Assembly: GCA_035551615.1 (NCBI GenBank)
Contig: DASZNC010000078.1
Coordinates: 1-46,772, forward strand
DNA from: JAKCDU01 sp035551615
GTDB taxonomy: Bacteria; Actinomycetota; Acidimicrobiia; Acidimicrobiales; Palsa-688
Length of the DNA stretch: 46,772 nt
Direction: 5' to 3'
In this document: in pieces, positions 22,978 to 30,593 of the stretch
How the letters are laid out: every line of letters begins with the position of its first letter
Position numbering within the stretch: position 1 is the stretch's first letter
The notes under the pieces: generated by a model
Database searches by the model: none
What the model was told of the DNA's origin: nothing
The model's input: the letters and a program-made list of their open reading frames with translations, nothing else
Position numbers and translations under genes: made by a program

Positions 22978-25047
22978 GTGACCACTGCTGCGTCCGGCCG
23001 CCGCTCCGGCGCCGATCTTGGTGGCCTCCCCGGTGCCGGCCCCGACCACCTCCCAGGTGCCGGCCCCGACCACCTCCGTAGTGCCGCCCCCGGCTGCCTC
23101 CCCGGTGCCCGGCCGGACCAGGCTGCCGCCCCCGGACCGCCGGGCAGATTTTCGATCTCCGGTCCGGCCGTGACGCTGGGGCTGGTGATCGTCGCCGGGG
23201 TGATGGTCGTGGACCCGTTCGGCTGGAACCCGTTCGGGCCGGCCAAGTGGTCGGCGGAGGTGATAGCCGGCCTCCTGGCCGGCGCCACCGTGCTGGCCGC
23301 CGGCCGGTTGCGCCTGGCCCGGCGGGCGGCGTGGGCGTGGGTCGCTTTCCTGGTCCTCGTGACCCTGGCCGCCGCCTTCGGTGTCGACCCGACCCAGGCC
23401 TGGACGGGAACGCCCCAGCGCCATTTCGGTGCGCTCACCTGGATCATGTGCTTCGGCCTGTTCATCGCCGGCCAGCAGCTGCGCGATCGCCGGGCGGCCC
23501 GCCAACTGGTTGCCGTCGCCGTCGGCGTGGCCACGGTCTCGGGCCTGTGGTCGGTGGCGGAGGAGGCCGGGTGGCACCCGTTCCCCGTGGCCGGCGACCG
23601 CCTGGTCGGCCCGCTGGGCAACGCCTCGTACCTGGGCGCGGCCGAGGCCCTCCTGCTGCCCGTCGCCATCGGGGTGGCGGTCGACCGGACCTGGTCGGCC
23701 CGGTCGCGGGTGCTGGCCGCCGCCGGCGCCGGGCTGTCCCTCGCCGCGCTGATCGGGTCGGGCGCCCGAGCCGCCTGGCTCGGGGTGGTGGTCGCGGCCG
23801 GCGTGATGGCCTACTGCCGCCGGGGCGCGTTCGCCGGTTTGCTCAGGGGCCGGATGGCCCGCTCCGCTCTGGTCGCCGGACTGATCGTAGGTGCCGTGGT
23901 CGGCCTGGCGGTGGCCTCGGGAACGGCCGGCCGGGTACCGGCCCTCTTCGACTCCGGCCAGGCCGGAGGCACGTCGCGGTGGTCGGAGTGGGGGACCGCC
24001 GTCCAGGTGATCGGCGGGCACCCGCTGACCGGGGTCGGCCCGGAGGGATACCGGATCGGCTTCGTCGACCATGTCAGCGCCTCCTATGTGCGCCGCTACA
24101 GCCTCGACCCCCTGCCCGACCGGGCCCACGACAGCCTGCTGGACATCGCCGCGACGGTCGGTCTCCCCGGAGCGGTGGTGTACCTGCTGGTGCTCGGTTG
24201 TGTGTCGGTGTTCGTGCGGCGTGCCCTGAGGACGGCTCCGGCCTGGTTGACCGGGGTGGCGGTCGGGCTGGTCGCCTATGTGACCGGTTCGTTGTTCCTG
24301 TTCCCTCTGGCCGAGGTGGAACCGACGTTCTGGTTGCTGGCCGGTCTGGTCGTCGCCCACACCGCCGGGCCCGACGAAGTGGGCGAGCTGGCCACCCCGC
24401 CCCTGGCGGCCGCCGCCTTCGTCTTCGGCGCTTTCGTCCTCGGTGTGTTCGGAATCCGCTCAGTGGTGGCCGATGATCGGATGAGAACTGCTTTGTCCCT
24501 CCCGGCCGGCGCGCCGCAGGCCCAGGTCGAGGCGAACCGGGCGGTGGACTTGGATCCTGGCAACCTCGTGCTGAGGCTGGCGGCGGTCCAGATCGACGAG
24601 TCGGCCGGCGGTCTGGCTCTCGTCGCCGCCCAGCAGCAGCTGACCGCCGCCCTGTTGATATCTCCCGCCGATCCGGTGGCCCGCCGGCAGGAGGCCCAGT
24701 ACCTGTTGGCCCGGGCGGAGCTGACCGGTGCCGGTCCGGACTGGAGCCGATGCGCCGGCTTCGTGGCCCATCTGATGCCAACCAACCGTCGGGACCCCTC
24801 GATCCTGCTGGTGGCCGGCGTGGTCGACACCCACGACGGCCGCCTGGCGGCGGCCGCCGACGTTCTGCAGCAGGCGGTGTGGCTCGCGCCGCACAGCCCG
24901 GAGCCGTCAGCCGACCTGGCCCTCGTCTACCTGCAGCAAGGCCGACCGGCGGCCGCCCGAGCGGCGGCCGAAGCGGCCCTGCGTATCGATCCGACCGATG
25001 CCGCGGCGCGAGGCGTGCTCGGGCGGGGGGCGCCGGATGGAACCTAG
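22978..25047 (+). CDS. O-antigen ligase/polymerase-like membrane protein with C-terminal TPR region
   Basis: A 689-residue multi-pass membrane protein. After a Pro/Gly/Ala-rich N-terminus of about 55 residues there are about ten hydrophobic segments. The Wzy_C-type loop contains TSRWSEWGTAVQVIGGHPLTGVGPEGYRIGFVDHV and then PDRAHDSLLDIAATVGLPGAVVY, the family's typical periplasmic region with a conserved His. The last 180 residues hold TPR-like helices (AADVLQQAVWLAPHSPEPSADLALVYLQQGRPAAARAAAEAALRIDPTD). Such proteins join or polymerise surface polysaccharide, or glycosylate proteins. The start is uncertain, as the Pro/Gly repeats may precede the true start (for example GTG near 23170). Its 3' end overlaps the sigma factor gene. 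Confidence 0.8.
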   Translation: MTTAASGRRSGADLGGLPGAGPDHLPGAGPDHLRSAAPGCLPGARPDQAAAPGPPGRFSISGPAVTLGLVIVAGVMVVDPFGWNPFGPAKWSAEVIAGLLAGATVLAAGRLRLARRAAWAWVAFLVLVTLAAAFGVDPTQAWTGTPQRHFGALTWIMCFGLFIAGQQLRDRRAARQLVAVAVGVATVSGLWSVAEEAGWHPFPVAGDRLVGPLGNASYLGAAEALLLPVAIGVAVDRTWSARSRVLAAAGAGLSLAALIGSGARAAWLGVVVAAGVMAYCRRGAFAGLLRGRMARSALVAGLIVGAVVGLAVASGTAGRVPALFDSGQAGGTSRWSEWGTAVQVIGGHPLTGVGPEGYRIGFVDHVSASYVRRYSLDPLPDRAHDSLLDIAATVGLPGAVVYLLVLGCVSVFVRRALRTAPAWLTGVAVGLVAYVTGSLFLFPLAEVEPTFWLLAGLVVAHTAGPDEVGELATPPLAAAAFVFGAFVLGVFGIRSVVADDRMRTALSLPAGAPQAQVEANRAVDLDPGNLVLRLAAVQIDESAGGLALVAAQQQLTAALLISPADPVARRQEAQYLLARAELTGAGPDWSRCAGFVAHLMPTNRRDPSILLVAGVVDTHDGRLAAAADVLQQAVWLAPHSPEPSADLALVYLQQGRPAAARAAAEAALRIDPTDAAARGVLGRGAPDGT
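23032..23103 (+). repeat. 24-bp tandem repeat
   Basis: Two exact 22-base matches at 24-base spacing (23032 and 23056; core GGTGCCGGCCCCGACCACC), then a degenerate third copy, encode the Gly-Ala-Gly-Pro-Asp-His-Leu-Pro-like N-terminal repeats of the ligase-like protein, if that part is translated. Confidence 0.75.
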
Positions 25048-25618
25048 AAAGGGGGATCAGCGTGTACGGGGCGTGATCTCACCCCCGCAGGAGACTTCGC
25101 ACGATGACCAGGCGCTCTCGGTCCGGGTCATGCGGAGCCAGGTGTTCGCCTCGTTCTACGCCGAGACCCGGGAGCCTCTGGCCCGGGCCCTCACGGTGAC
25201 CCTGGGCGACCGCGATCTGGCCGTCGAGGCCGTGGACGAAGGCATGGTGCGCGCCTTCCAGCGGTGGACCCGGGTCAGTCAGCTCGACAACCCCGGGGGA
25301 TGGGTCTACCGGGTGTCGCTGAACTGGGCCACATCGGTACTGCGCAAGCGGCGGCGGGCCCGGGCCATCGGCGGTCCGGTCGAAGGGGTTGTCGACCCGC
25401 CCACCGCCGCGGAACCGGACGTCATGCGGGCCCTCGCCGAGCTCGACATCCGGCAGCGGGCCGTCGTGGTGTGCCGCTACATCCTCGGTTTCTCCGAAGC
25501 CGAGACGGCCGAAGCACTCTCCACCCGACCGGGAACGGTCAAGAGCCGCCTGTTCCGGGCCAACCGTCTCCTGTCAGAACGTCTCTCCCACCTTGGAAAG
25601 GATGCCAACAATGGCTGA
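25037..25618 (+). CDS. ECF-type RNA polymerase sigma factor
   Basis: A sigma-70 family protein of about 193 residues with only regions 2 and 4. Region 2 runs from FASFYAETREPLARALTVTL through AFQRWTRVSQLDNPGGWVYRVSLNWATSVLRKRRR (about 37-108). Region 4 is ELDIRQRAVVVCRYILGFSEAETAEALSTRPGTVKSRLFRA (about 133-173). ATG 25037 overlaps the upstream stop and follows GGGCGGGGGG; later starts are possible because the first 35 residues are not conserved. The next gene overlaps its end by eight bases, the coupling typical of sigma/anti-sigma pairs. It presumably directs transcription of an envelope-related regulon. Confidence 0.9.
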   Translation: MEPRKGDQRVRGVISPPQETSHDDQALSVRVMRSQVFASFYAETREPLARALTVTLGDRDLAVEAVDEGMVRAFQRWTRVSQLDNPGGWVYRVSLNWATSVLRKRRRARAIGGPVEGVVDPPTAAEPDVMRALAELDIRQRAVVVCRYILGFSEAETAEALSTRPGTVKSRLFRANRLLSERLSHLGKDANNG

Positions 25619-27251
25619 CCTCGATCGGCACTTGTACGACCTCATTCGCGACCGGGCCGGCCGCATCGACATACCCGGGGGCGACCTCGATTCGGTGTCG
25701 GCCCAGGGCCGGTCCCGGCGCCGCCGGGCCCGGGTGACGGCTTCGGTGGTCGCCGCCGCAGTAGCCGGCTCGGCGACCGGCATCGTCGTCACATCGATCG
25801 GCGGGTCCCACCACCCGACCAGAGTGGTGGACCCGGCCACCAGTGGCAGTGCCACACCCGCCGCCCAGCTGAACTGGCACCAGCAGTCGGCCACCGACGG
25901 TCTCCTGATGGAGTACCAGCTGACGGCGCCGACCGGCGGGGCCCAGTACGCGGTGTCGACCGCGCCGGGCGCCACCCCCACCTCCGGCCCGCCGGCCCAG
26001 GCCCTGTACCGTTCGACCAACGGCGCCGATTGGCAGGCCGTGCCGGCCCCGTCGAACCTCTCGGTCGCCGACCTGGCCGCCAGTGGCAACAGCATCTACG
26101 ACGTCGGCACCGGCCCGGCCACCTCGGGCTCACCTGCCGCCGGTGTTGCCGTCAGTACCGATGGGGGCGCCTCGTGGACCGACGCCCCGCTGCCGGTGTC
26201 GATGACCGCCCCGGACGGCGCCCTGACCGTCGACGACCAGGTGCTCAGGGTGGCCGCCGGGCCGGGAGGAGTGGTCGTCGGGGTCGGTGCGGCGGCCGAT
26301 CTCGATCTGTCCCGGGTCGTCGCCGGGGCCACGTCGCAGACGGCCTGGGCTCCGACCGTTCAGGGCATCGACATTCTCGGTGCCGCTCGGGGCGACGTGT
26401 GCCCGGCCGGGTCCTCCAGTTCGGGGCCGGCCACCCCGTACACGACGGGGAGTGGACTGACCGCCGCACAGCAGGCCCAGGCCCGCAGGAAGCTGGCCGC
26501 CTCGCCGACCACGGTTGCCGGCGCCCACGCGCCCGGCGGCGAGGTCAGCTCGGTGTCGTGCGTGGGATCCGACGGCACCGTGGTGTCGTCGGTCCCCCCG
26601 GCGCAGGCCTACCAGGTGACGTCCAGCTACACATGGGCGCAGCTCGGGATCAGCGATGACGCCGCCCTCGCACTGCAGGGCGACGCCATCTTCTTCCACT
26701 CGAGCGACGGCCACACCTTCACCAGGGTGGACAGTCAGCCCGGCCTCCAGAGCGACGGTCTGACCCTGATCGCCGACGGTCGCGGTTTCGCCGCCGCCAG
26801 CTCCACCAACCCCGACCAGTCGGTCGTGTACCAGTCGGCCGACGGTCTGAGCTGGACGCCGACCTCTCTGTTGCCGTCGGCCGTCTCATGGGTCCAGAAC
26901 CTGGGCGTCGTGGGCGGCAATCTGACCGCCGTGGGCTCCGTCGGCACCGGCTCCCAGGTGTTCCAGCTGGTCGGCGGGCAGTGGGTGAAGACGGCGCAGT
27001 CGGACAGTTCAGCGTCCGCCTCATTCGGCCCGCTCGGCCTGGCCCTGGCCTCGTCCGACTCGTCCGGCAATGTCACTGTCCAGTTCTCACCCGACGGGTC
27101 GCAGTGGCAGTCGCACTCGTTCGATCAGCCGGCCGGTGCCGTCGAGGCCGGGATCATGGTCGCCGTGGGTGCCGACCGGGTGGCCGTGACGGTTACTCCC
27201 AACCAGGTGGGCCAGCCGGCGACGGTGCTCGTGGGGAGCCCCCTCGCCTGA
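25611..27251 (+). CDS. Membrane-anchored Asp-box (BNR) repeat protein, probable anti-sigma/sensor
   Basis: A 546-residue protein with a 40-residue cytoplasmic head (MADLDRHLYDLIRDRAGR...SRRRRAR), one transmembrane segment (about 42-64) and a large outside part. The outside part carries Asp-box-like motifs S-x-(D/N)-G-x-x-(W/F): RSTNGADWQ, VSTDGGASW, HSSDGHTF, QSADGLSW and SPDGSQW, which mark beta-propeller blades of the sialidase/BNR type. Two Cys pairs are possible outside. No sialidase catalytic residues were recognised. The start ATG overlaps the sigma factor stop by eight bases, so the head probably binds that sigma factor while the propeller senses an envelope signal. The anti-sigma role is inferred from layout, as the head lacks a recognised ZAS motif. 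Confidence 0.75.
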   Translation: MADLDRHLYDLIRDRAGRIDIPGGDLDSVSAQGRSRRRRARVTASVVAAAVAGSATGIVVTSIGGSHHPTRVVDPATSGSATPAAQLNWHQQSATDGLLMEYQLTAPTGGAQYAVSTAPGATPTSGPPAQALYRSTNGADWQAVPAPSNLSVADLAASGNSIYDVGTGPATSGSPAAGVAVSTDGGASWTDAPLPVSMTAPDGALTVDDQVLRVAAGPGGVVVGVGAAADLDLSRVVAGATSQTAWAPTVQGIDILGAARGDVCPAGSSSSGPATPYTTGSGLTAAQQAQARRKLAASPTTVAGAHAPGGEVSSVSCVGSDGTVVSSVPPAQAYQVTSSYTWAQLGISDDAALALQGDAIFFHSSDGHTFTRVDSQPGLQSDGLTLIADGRGFAAASSTNPDQSVVYQSADGLSWTPTSLLPSAVSWVQNLGVVGGNLTAVGSVGTGSQVFQLVGGQWVKTAQSDSSASASFGPLGLALASSDSSGNVTVQFSPDGSQWQSHSFDQPAGAVEAGIMVAVGADRVAVTVTPNQVGQPATVLVGSPLA

Positions 27252-27316
27252 TCAGTTCCGGGCCGGCTGCCTCCAGGTGATGGGGGTGGCCGGCCCACCG
27301 GTCGTCAGACGCGCAA

Positions 27317-27348
27317 GAGGGTGGGCGAGATCGATCTCGCCCACCCTC
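27317..27348. terminator. Bidirectional hairpin terminator
   Basis: A perfect 32-bp palindrome with 16-bp arms (left arm GAGGGTGGGCGAGATC) lies between the convergent Asp-box protein gene and cold-shock gene. It can fold identically in both transcripts. Confidence 0.8.
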
Positions 27349-27364
27349 GTCGCGTCAGTCCCGC

Positions 27365-27568
27365 TCAGATAGCGGTGACGTTGCTGGCCTGGAGGCCCTT
27401 AGGGCCAGTGGTGGTCTCGAAAGAGACCTTCTGGTTCTCCTCCAGGTTGCGGTAGCCGTTCCCGGAGATGGCGCTGAAGTGTACGAACACATCAGGGCCG
27501 CCCCCGTCTTGGGAGATGAAACCGAACCCCTTCTCGGAGTTGAACCATTTCACGGTGCCGGTTGCCAT
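27365..27568 (-). CDS. Cold-shock protein (CspA family)
   Basis: A 67-residue single cold-shock domain, an RNA/DNA chaperone. MATGTVKWFNSEKGFGFIS contains RNP1 (KGFGFI, 13-18), and VFVHF (27-31) is RNP2; the ending GLQASNVTAI is typical. ATG 27568 has AAGGAGGGG about seven bases upstream. The frame is open further upstream to 27664, but this would add unrelated residues; that 100-plus-base stretch is more likely the long 5' leader usual for cold-shock mRNAs. It is a stand-alone gene ending at a perfect palindromic terminator. Confidence 0.95.
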   Translation of the reverse strand: MATGTVKWFNSEKGFGFISQDGGGPDVFVHFSAISGNGYRNLEENQKVSFETTTGPKGLQASNVTAI

Positions 27569-27706
27569 GGGCGATCCCCTCCTTTCTTGGCCTGTATCAA
27601 CCCTTGAATCACTTGGGTCACGGCCTGGCTCGCTCTGAGCCGGAGGGAAATCTCTTCGATGCAACTGCCCTCAAGGCATCAACTGTAGCGGAGGACAGCT
27701 GTTCTG

Positions 27707-28288
27707 TCAGCCGAGGAGTAGCTGAATGGTCGCGTCGATCTCCTGGTACACCTCGCTCATGCTGCTGCGGCCGAGGGACCACTCCCGCAACTCGGACCCG
27801 AAGACGGCCTGGACGACGTTCACGATGCGCCGCGAGCGGGCCGGATCGATGCCGGCCAGGGACTGCATGTACACGTCCGACGACGAGCGATCGATGCGTT
27901 GGATGAGCTCCACGGCGAAGGGGTCGGTGGACATCATGAGGATGTTCACCATGCGGGCCATCTGGGGATGACGCTCGAAGGCGTGCAGCGCCCGGTGCAC
28001 GGTGTCGGTCAGGCGACCGACGGGGGAGTCCTGGGCCGGGGGCCGCCGCTTGACATGGGTCGGCAGGCTGTCGGCCCAGCGGACGAGCACCTCGGCGAAG
28101 AACCGCTCCTTGGACACGAAGTAGTTGTAGAGAGTGCCCAGCGAGACCCCGGCCTGGTCGGCCACGTCCTTCACCTGGATCTGGTCGTAGTCGATCCCGG
28201 CCAGGGCGGCCAGACCGGCATCGAGCAGGCGCTCCCGGCGGTCGCGCTGCCGGGCCGTCATGGTGGAGGGGTGAGGGACCGCCGTCAT
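27707..28288 (-). CDS. TetR-family transcriptional regulator
   Basis: A 193-residue repressor. The N-terminal helix-turn-helix reads RRERLLDAGLAALAGIDYDQIQVKDVADQAGVSLGTLYNYFVSKERFF, an excellent match to TetR helices 1-4 (about 17-65); the rest is a helical ligand-binding domain. ATG 28288 is preferred: the frame extends eight codons further, across the operator palindrome, with no ribosome site. It diverges from the acyl-CoA dehydrogenase operon, and operator-like sequences lie between them, so it probably represses itself and that operon and responds to an acyl-CoA or pathway intermediate. The recognition-helix motif VSLGTLYNYF is common among regulators of fatty-acid-type degradation. Confidence 0.92.
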   Translation of the reverse strand: MTAVPHPSTMTARQRDRRERLLDAGLAALAGIDYDQIQVKDVADQAGVSLGTLYNYFVSKERFFAEVLVRWADSLPTHVKRRPPAQDSPVGRLTDTVHRALHAFERHPQMARMVNILMMSTDPFAVELIQRIDRSSSDVYMQSLAGIDPARSRRIVNVVQAVFGSELREWSLGRSSMSEVYQEIDATIQLLLG

Positions 28289-28291
28289 GCT

Positions 28292-28316
28292 GAATCCGGA
28301 TTCTAATATCACTAGA
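28292..28316. promoter_or_regulatory. Operator/promoter for TetR gene
   Basis: GAATCCGGATTC (28292-28303) is a perfect 12-bp palindrome lying between a minus-strand TAGAAT -10-like box and the TetR start codon. Read on the minus strand, the site is TTAGAATCCG, matching the plus-strand box at 28346-28355 in nine of ten bases. Confidence 0.6.
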
Positions 28317-28344
28317 GATCCGCAGCCATGGAGCGGTTGTCGCG

Positions 28345-28363
28345 TTTAGAATCTGCCTCTAAA
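28345..28363. promoter_or_regulatory. Operator upstream of acyl-CoA dehydrogenase operon
   Basis: TTTAGA-ATCTGCC-TCTAAA is a perfect inverted repeat with 6-bp arms and a 7-base spacer. It lies about 55 bases before the GTG at 28418 and shares TTAGAATC with the box near the TetR start, suggesting one regulator binds both. Confidence 0.6.
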
Positions 28364-28417
28364 GTGACGGGTCGCAGCAGGGCGGGCCAATCGGGTCCGC
28401 CTGGGGAGGGAGCGGCC

Positions 28418-29638
28418 GTGGATTTCGAGGATACGCCCGACGAGGCGGCGTTTCGGGCGCAGGCCTGCTCGTGGCTGGCCGAACACGCCGAGCTGAAGGT
28501 GGTCGCGCCCGGTCCCCAGGGCGTCGGCGACTCCGATCCGGAGGCCGAACTCCTCCACGTCAAGCGGTCGAAGGAATGGCAGCGGACCCTCTACGAAGGC
28601 GGCTGGGCCGGCATCACCTGGCCCCGCTCGTTCGGGGGCCGTGGCGGCACGGCGGTCGAAGCCATGATCTTCGCCCAGGAACAGGCCCGCTTCGATGTGC
28701 CCGGCACGGTGTTCGCCCAGGGCATCGGCATGGCCGGCCCGACGCTCATGGCGTACGGGACGCCCGATCAGCAGGATCGATTCCTACCCCCCATGCTGCG
28801 GGGCGACGACGTGTGGTGCCAGCTGTTCTCCGAGCCGGGGTCGGGGTCCGATCTGGCCAGCCTGTCGACCCGAGCCGACCTGGACGGCGACGAGTACGTC
28901 GTCAACGGCCAGAAGGTCTGGACCTCATCGGCGCATTTCAGCGACTGGGGGATCCTGCTGGCCCGTACCGACTTCGATGCCCCGAAACACAAGGGCATCA
29001 CCTACTTCCTCCTCGACATGCGCACCCCCGGGATCGAGATCCGGCCCCTGCGCCAGGCCACCGCCGCCTCCCATTTCAACGAGGTGTTCCTGAACGACGT
29101 CCGGATCCCGGCGGGCAACGTCGTCGGGGCGCCGAACGACGGATGGCGGGTGACGATCACCACCCTGTCGAACGAGCGCATGTTCATCGGCGGGGCGACC
29201 TCGGCGTCGGACCCGTTCGCCGGCCTGGCCGCCCTGGCCGCCGGAGGTCGGTCCCGGGATCCGGTTCTGCGCCAGGAGCTGACGCAGGCCTATATCCGCC
29301 TCCAGGTCATCAGGTACCTCAGTTGGCGGGTCCAGACCGCCGTATCCAAGGGTCGCCAGCCCGGTCCCGAGAGCTCGGTACTGAAGCTGGCCGTGTCCCG
29401 TCACCAGGGCCGGACCGGGGACCTGATCATGGCCATCCTCGGGGCCGAAGGCACTCTCCTGGACTACGGCGACCCGGCGGACTACTCATGGCAGTTGCAG
29501 TTCGTCAGCCAGTGGAGCTCGAGGATCGGCGGCGGCACCGAACAGGTGCAGCGCAACATCATCGGCGAACGGGTGCTCGGCTTGCCGGGAGAGCCCCGGA
29601 TCGACAAGGACGGGTCGTTCCGCGCCCCGGCCCGTTGA
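28418..29638 (+). CDS. Acyl-CoA dehydrogenase
   Basis: A flavoenzyme of 406 residues. The N-terminal domain includes GWAGITWPRSFGGRGG. The FAD/substrate loop is LFSEPGSGSDLASL, followed by VNGQKVWTSSAHFSDWGILLARTD and FNEVFLNDVRIPAGNVVG. The C-terminal SRIGGGTEQVQRNIIGERVLGLP carries the GGTE motif. The frame is open from 28328, but GTG 28418 is preceded by GGGGAGGGAG and avoids the operator at 28345-28363. This large-subunit type is related to actinobacterial FadE enzymes that work on steroid or branched acyl-CoAs. It is the first gene of an operon with two amidohydrolases and a double CoA-transferase. Confidence 0.92.
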   Translation: MDFEDTPDEAAFRAQACSWLAEHAELKVVAPGPQGVGDSDPEAELLHVKRSKEWQRTLYEGGWAGITWPRSFGGRGGTAVEAMIFAQEQARFDVPGTVFAQGIGMAGPTLMAYGTPDQQDRFLPPMLRGDDVWCQLFSEPGSGSDLASLSTRADLDGDEYVVNGQKVWTSSAHFSDWGILLARTDFDAPKHKGITYFLLDMRTPGIEIRPLRQATAASHFNEVFLNDVRIPAGNVVGAPNDGWRVTITTLSNERMFIGGATSASDPFAGLAALAAGGRSRDPVLRQELTQAYIRLQVIRYLSWRVQTAVSKGRQPGPESSVLKLAVSRHQGRTGDLIMAILGAEGTLLDYGDPADYSWQLQFVSQWSSRIGGGTEQVQRNIIGERVLGLPGEPRIDKDGSFRAPAR

Positions 29639-29672
29639 CCGCAACCACCACACCGACGAGAGGGGAATCCCC

Positions 29673-30563
29673 ATGACCATGCCCACCGACCTGCGGATCG
29701 TCGATCCCGGCATCGGCTTCCCGTACACCAGCATCGAGCAGAAGAAGGCCACGTACGACTTCTTCCGGCCGCTGCTGAAGGACCAGGAGTCCCGCGACGA
29801 GTTCGAGTTCCCGGCCCAGTACATGTTCAAGGACGTGCCCGACGTGGTCGACCCGTCGGTCGACCCGGTCGAGTGGGTCGTCGAGAAGATGGACCAGTTC
29901 AACATCGAGATCGGGATCGTCGGGATGAGCGAGCAGGGGCAACGGGCCAAGCAGCTCTACCCGGAGCGCTTCTACCTGGGCATGAGCGTCGATCCCAACC
30001 GGGGTATGGACACGCTGCGCGACCTCGACCGGGCCAAGGCCGAACACGACATCGTCTACGCCCAGTGCTTCCCGTGTGGCTGCTTCCCGCAGGTCGCGGT
30101 CAACGACAAGAAGATGTATCCCATCTACGCCAAATGCGTGGAGCTGGACATCCCGATGTGCATCAACGGGGGCGTGGTCGGGCCCCGCATGCCGTTCGCC
30201 CCCCAGCACGTCGAGCACTTCGACGAGGTCTGTTACGACTTCCCGGAGCTGACCGTGGTGATGATGCACGGGGCCGAGCCGTGGACCGCGCTGGCCGCCA
30301 AGTTGATGCTGAAGTGGCCCGGCCTGCACTACATGACCAGTGCGTTCGCCCCCAAGCACTATCCGAAGGACATCATCGATTTCGCCAACACCCGGGGCGC
30401 CGACAAGGTGTTCTACTGCGGGTACTTCCCGGCCGGCCTGACCCTCGAGCGGCAGTTCCGGGACATGCCCGCCGTGCCGTTCCGCGACGAGGTCTGGCCC
30501 AAGTTCCTGCGGGAGAACGCCCTGCGGGTCTTCAAGATCCCCGGTGGCCACGATCAGCCGTAG
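29673..30563 (+). CDS. Amidohydrolase-like TIM-barrel protein, paralogue 1
   Basis: A 296-residue protein of the amidohydrolase-2 type, closely related to the gene at 33026. They share NDKKMYPIYAKCVEL, KLMLKWPGLH, TSAFAP, IDFANTRGADK and EVWPKFLR. The usual first metal motif (H-x-H or D-x-x-H) at the N-terminus is replaced by IVDPGIGFPYTS, although a later His (MMHGAEPW) and the final Asp (RGADK) are kept. The metal site may thus be altered, or the reaction may be unusual. ATG 29673 follows GAGAGGGG; ATG at 29679 is an alternative. It lies between the acyl-CoA dehydrogenase and the double CoA-transferase. The reaction is not known. Confidence 0.8.
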   Translation: MTMPTDLRIVDPGIGFPYTSIEQKKATYDFFRPLLKDQESRDEFEFPAQYMFKDVPDVVDPSVDPVEWVVEKMDQFNIEIGIVGMSEQGQRAKQLYPERFYLGMSVDPNRGMDTLRDLDRAKAEHDIVYAQCFPCGCFPQVAVNDKKMYPIYAKCVELDIPMCINGGVVGPRMPFAPQHVEHFDEVCYDFPELTVVMMHGAEPWTALAAKLMLKWPGLHYMTSAFAPKHYPKDIIDFANTRGADKVFYCGYFPAGLTLERQFRDMPAVPFRDEVWPKFLRENALRVFKIPGGHDQP

Positions 30564-30593
30564 GGCTCGGATCGGAGAGGGAGGCGGGGCTCG

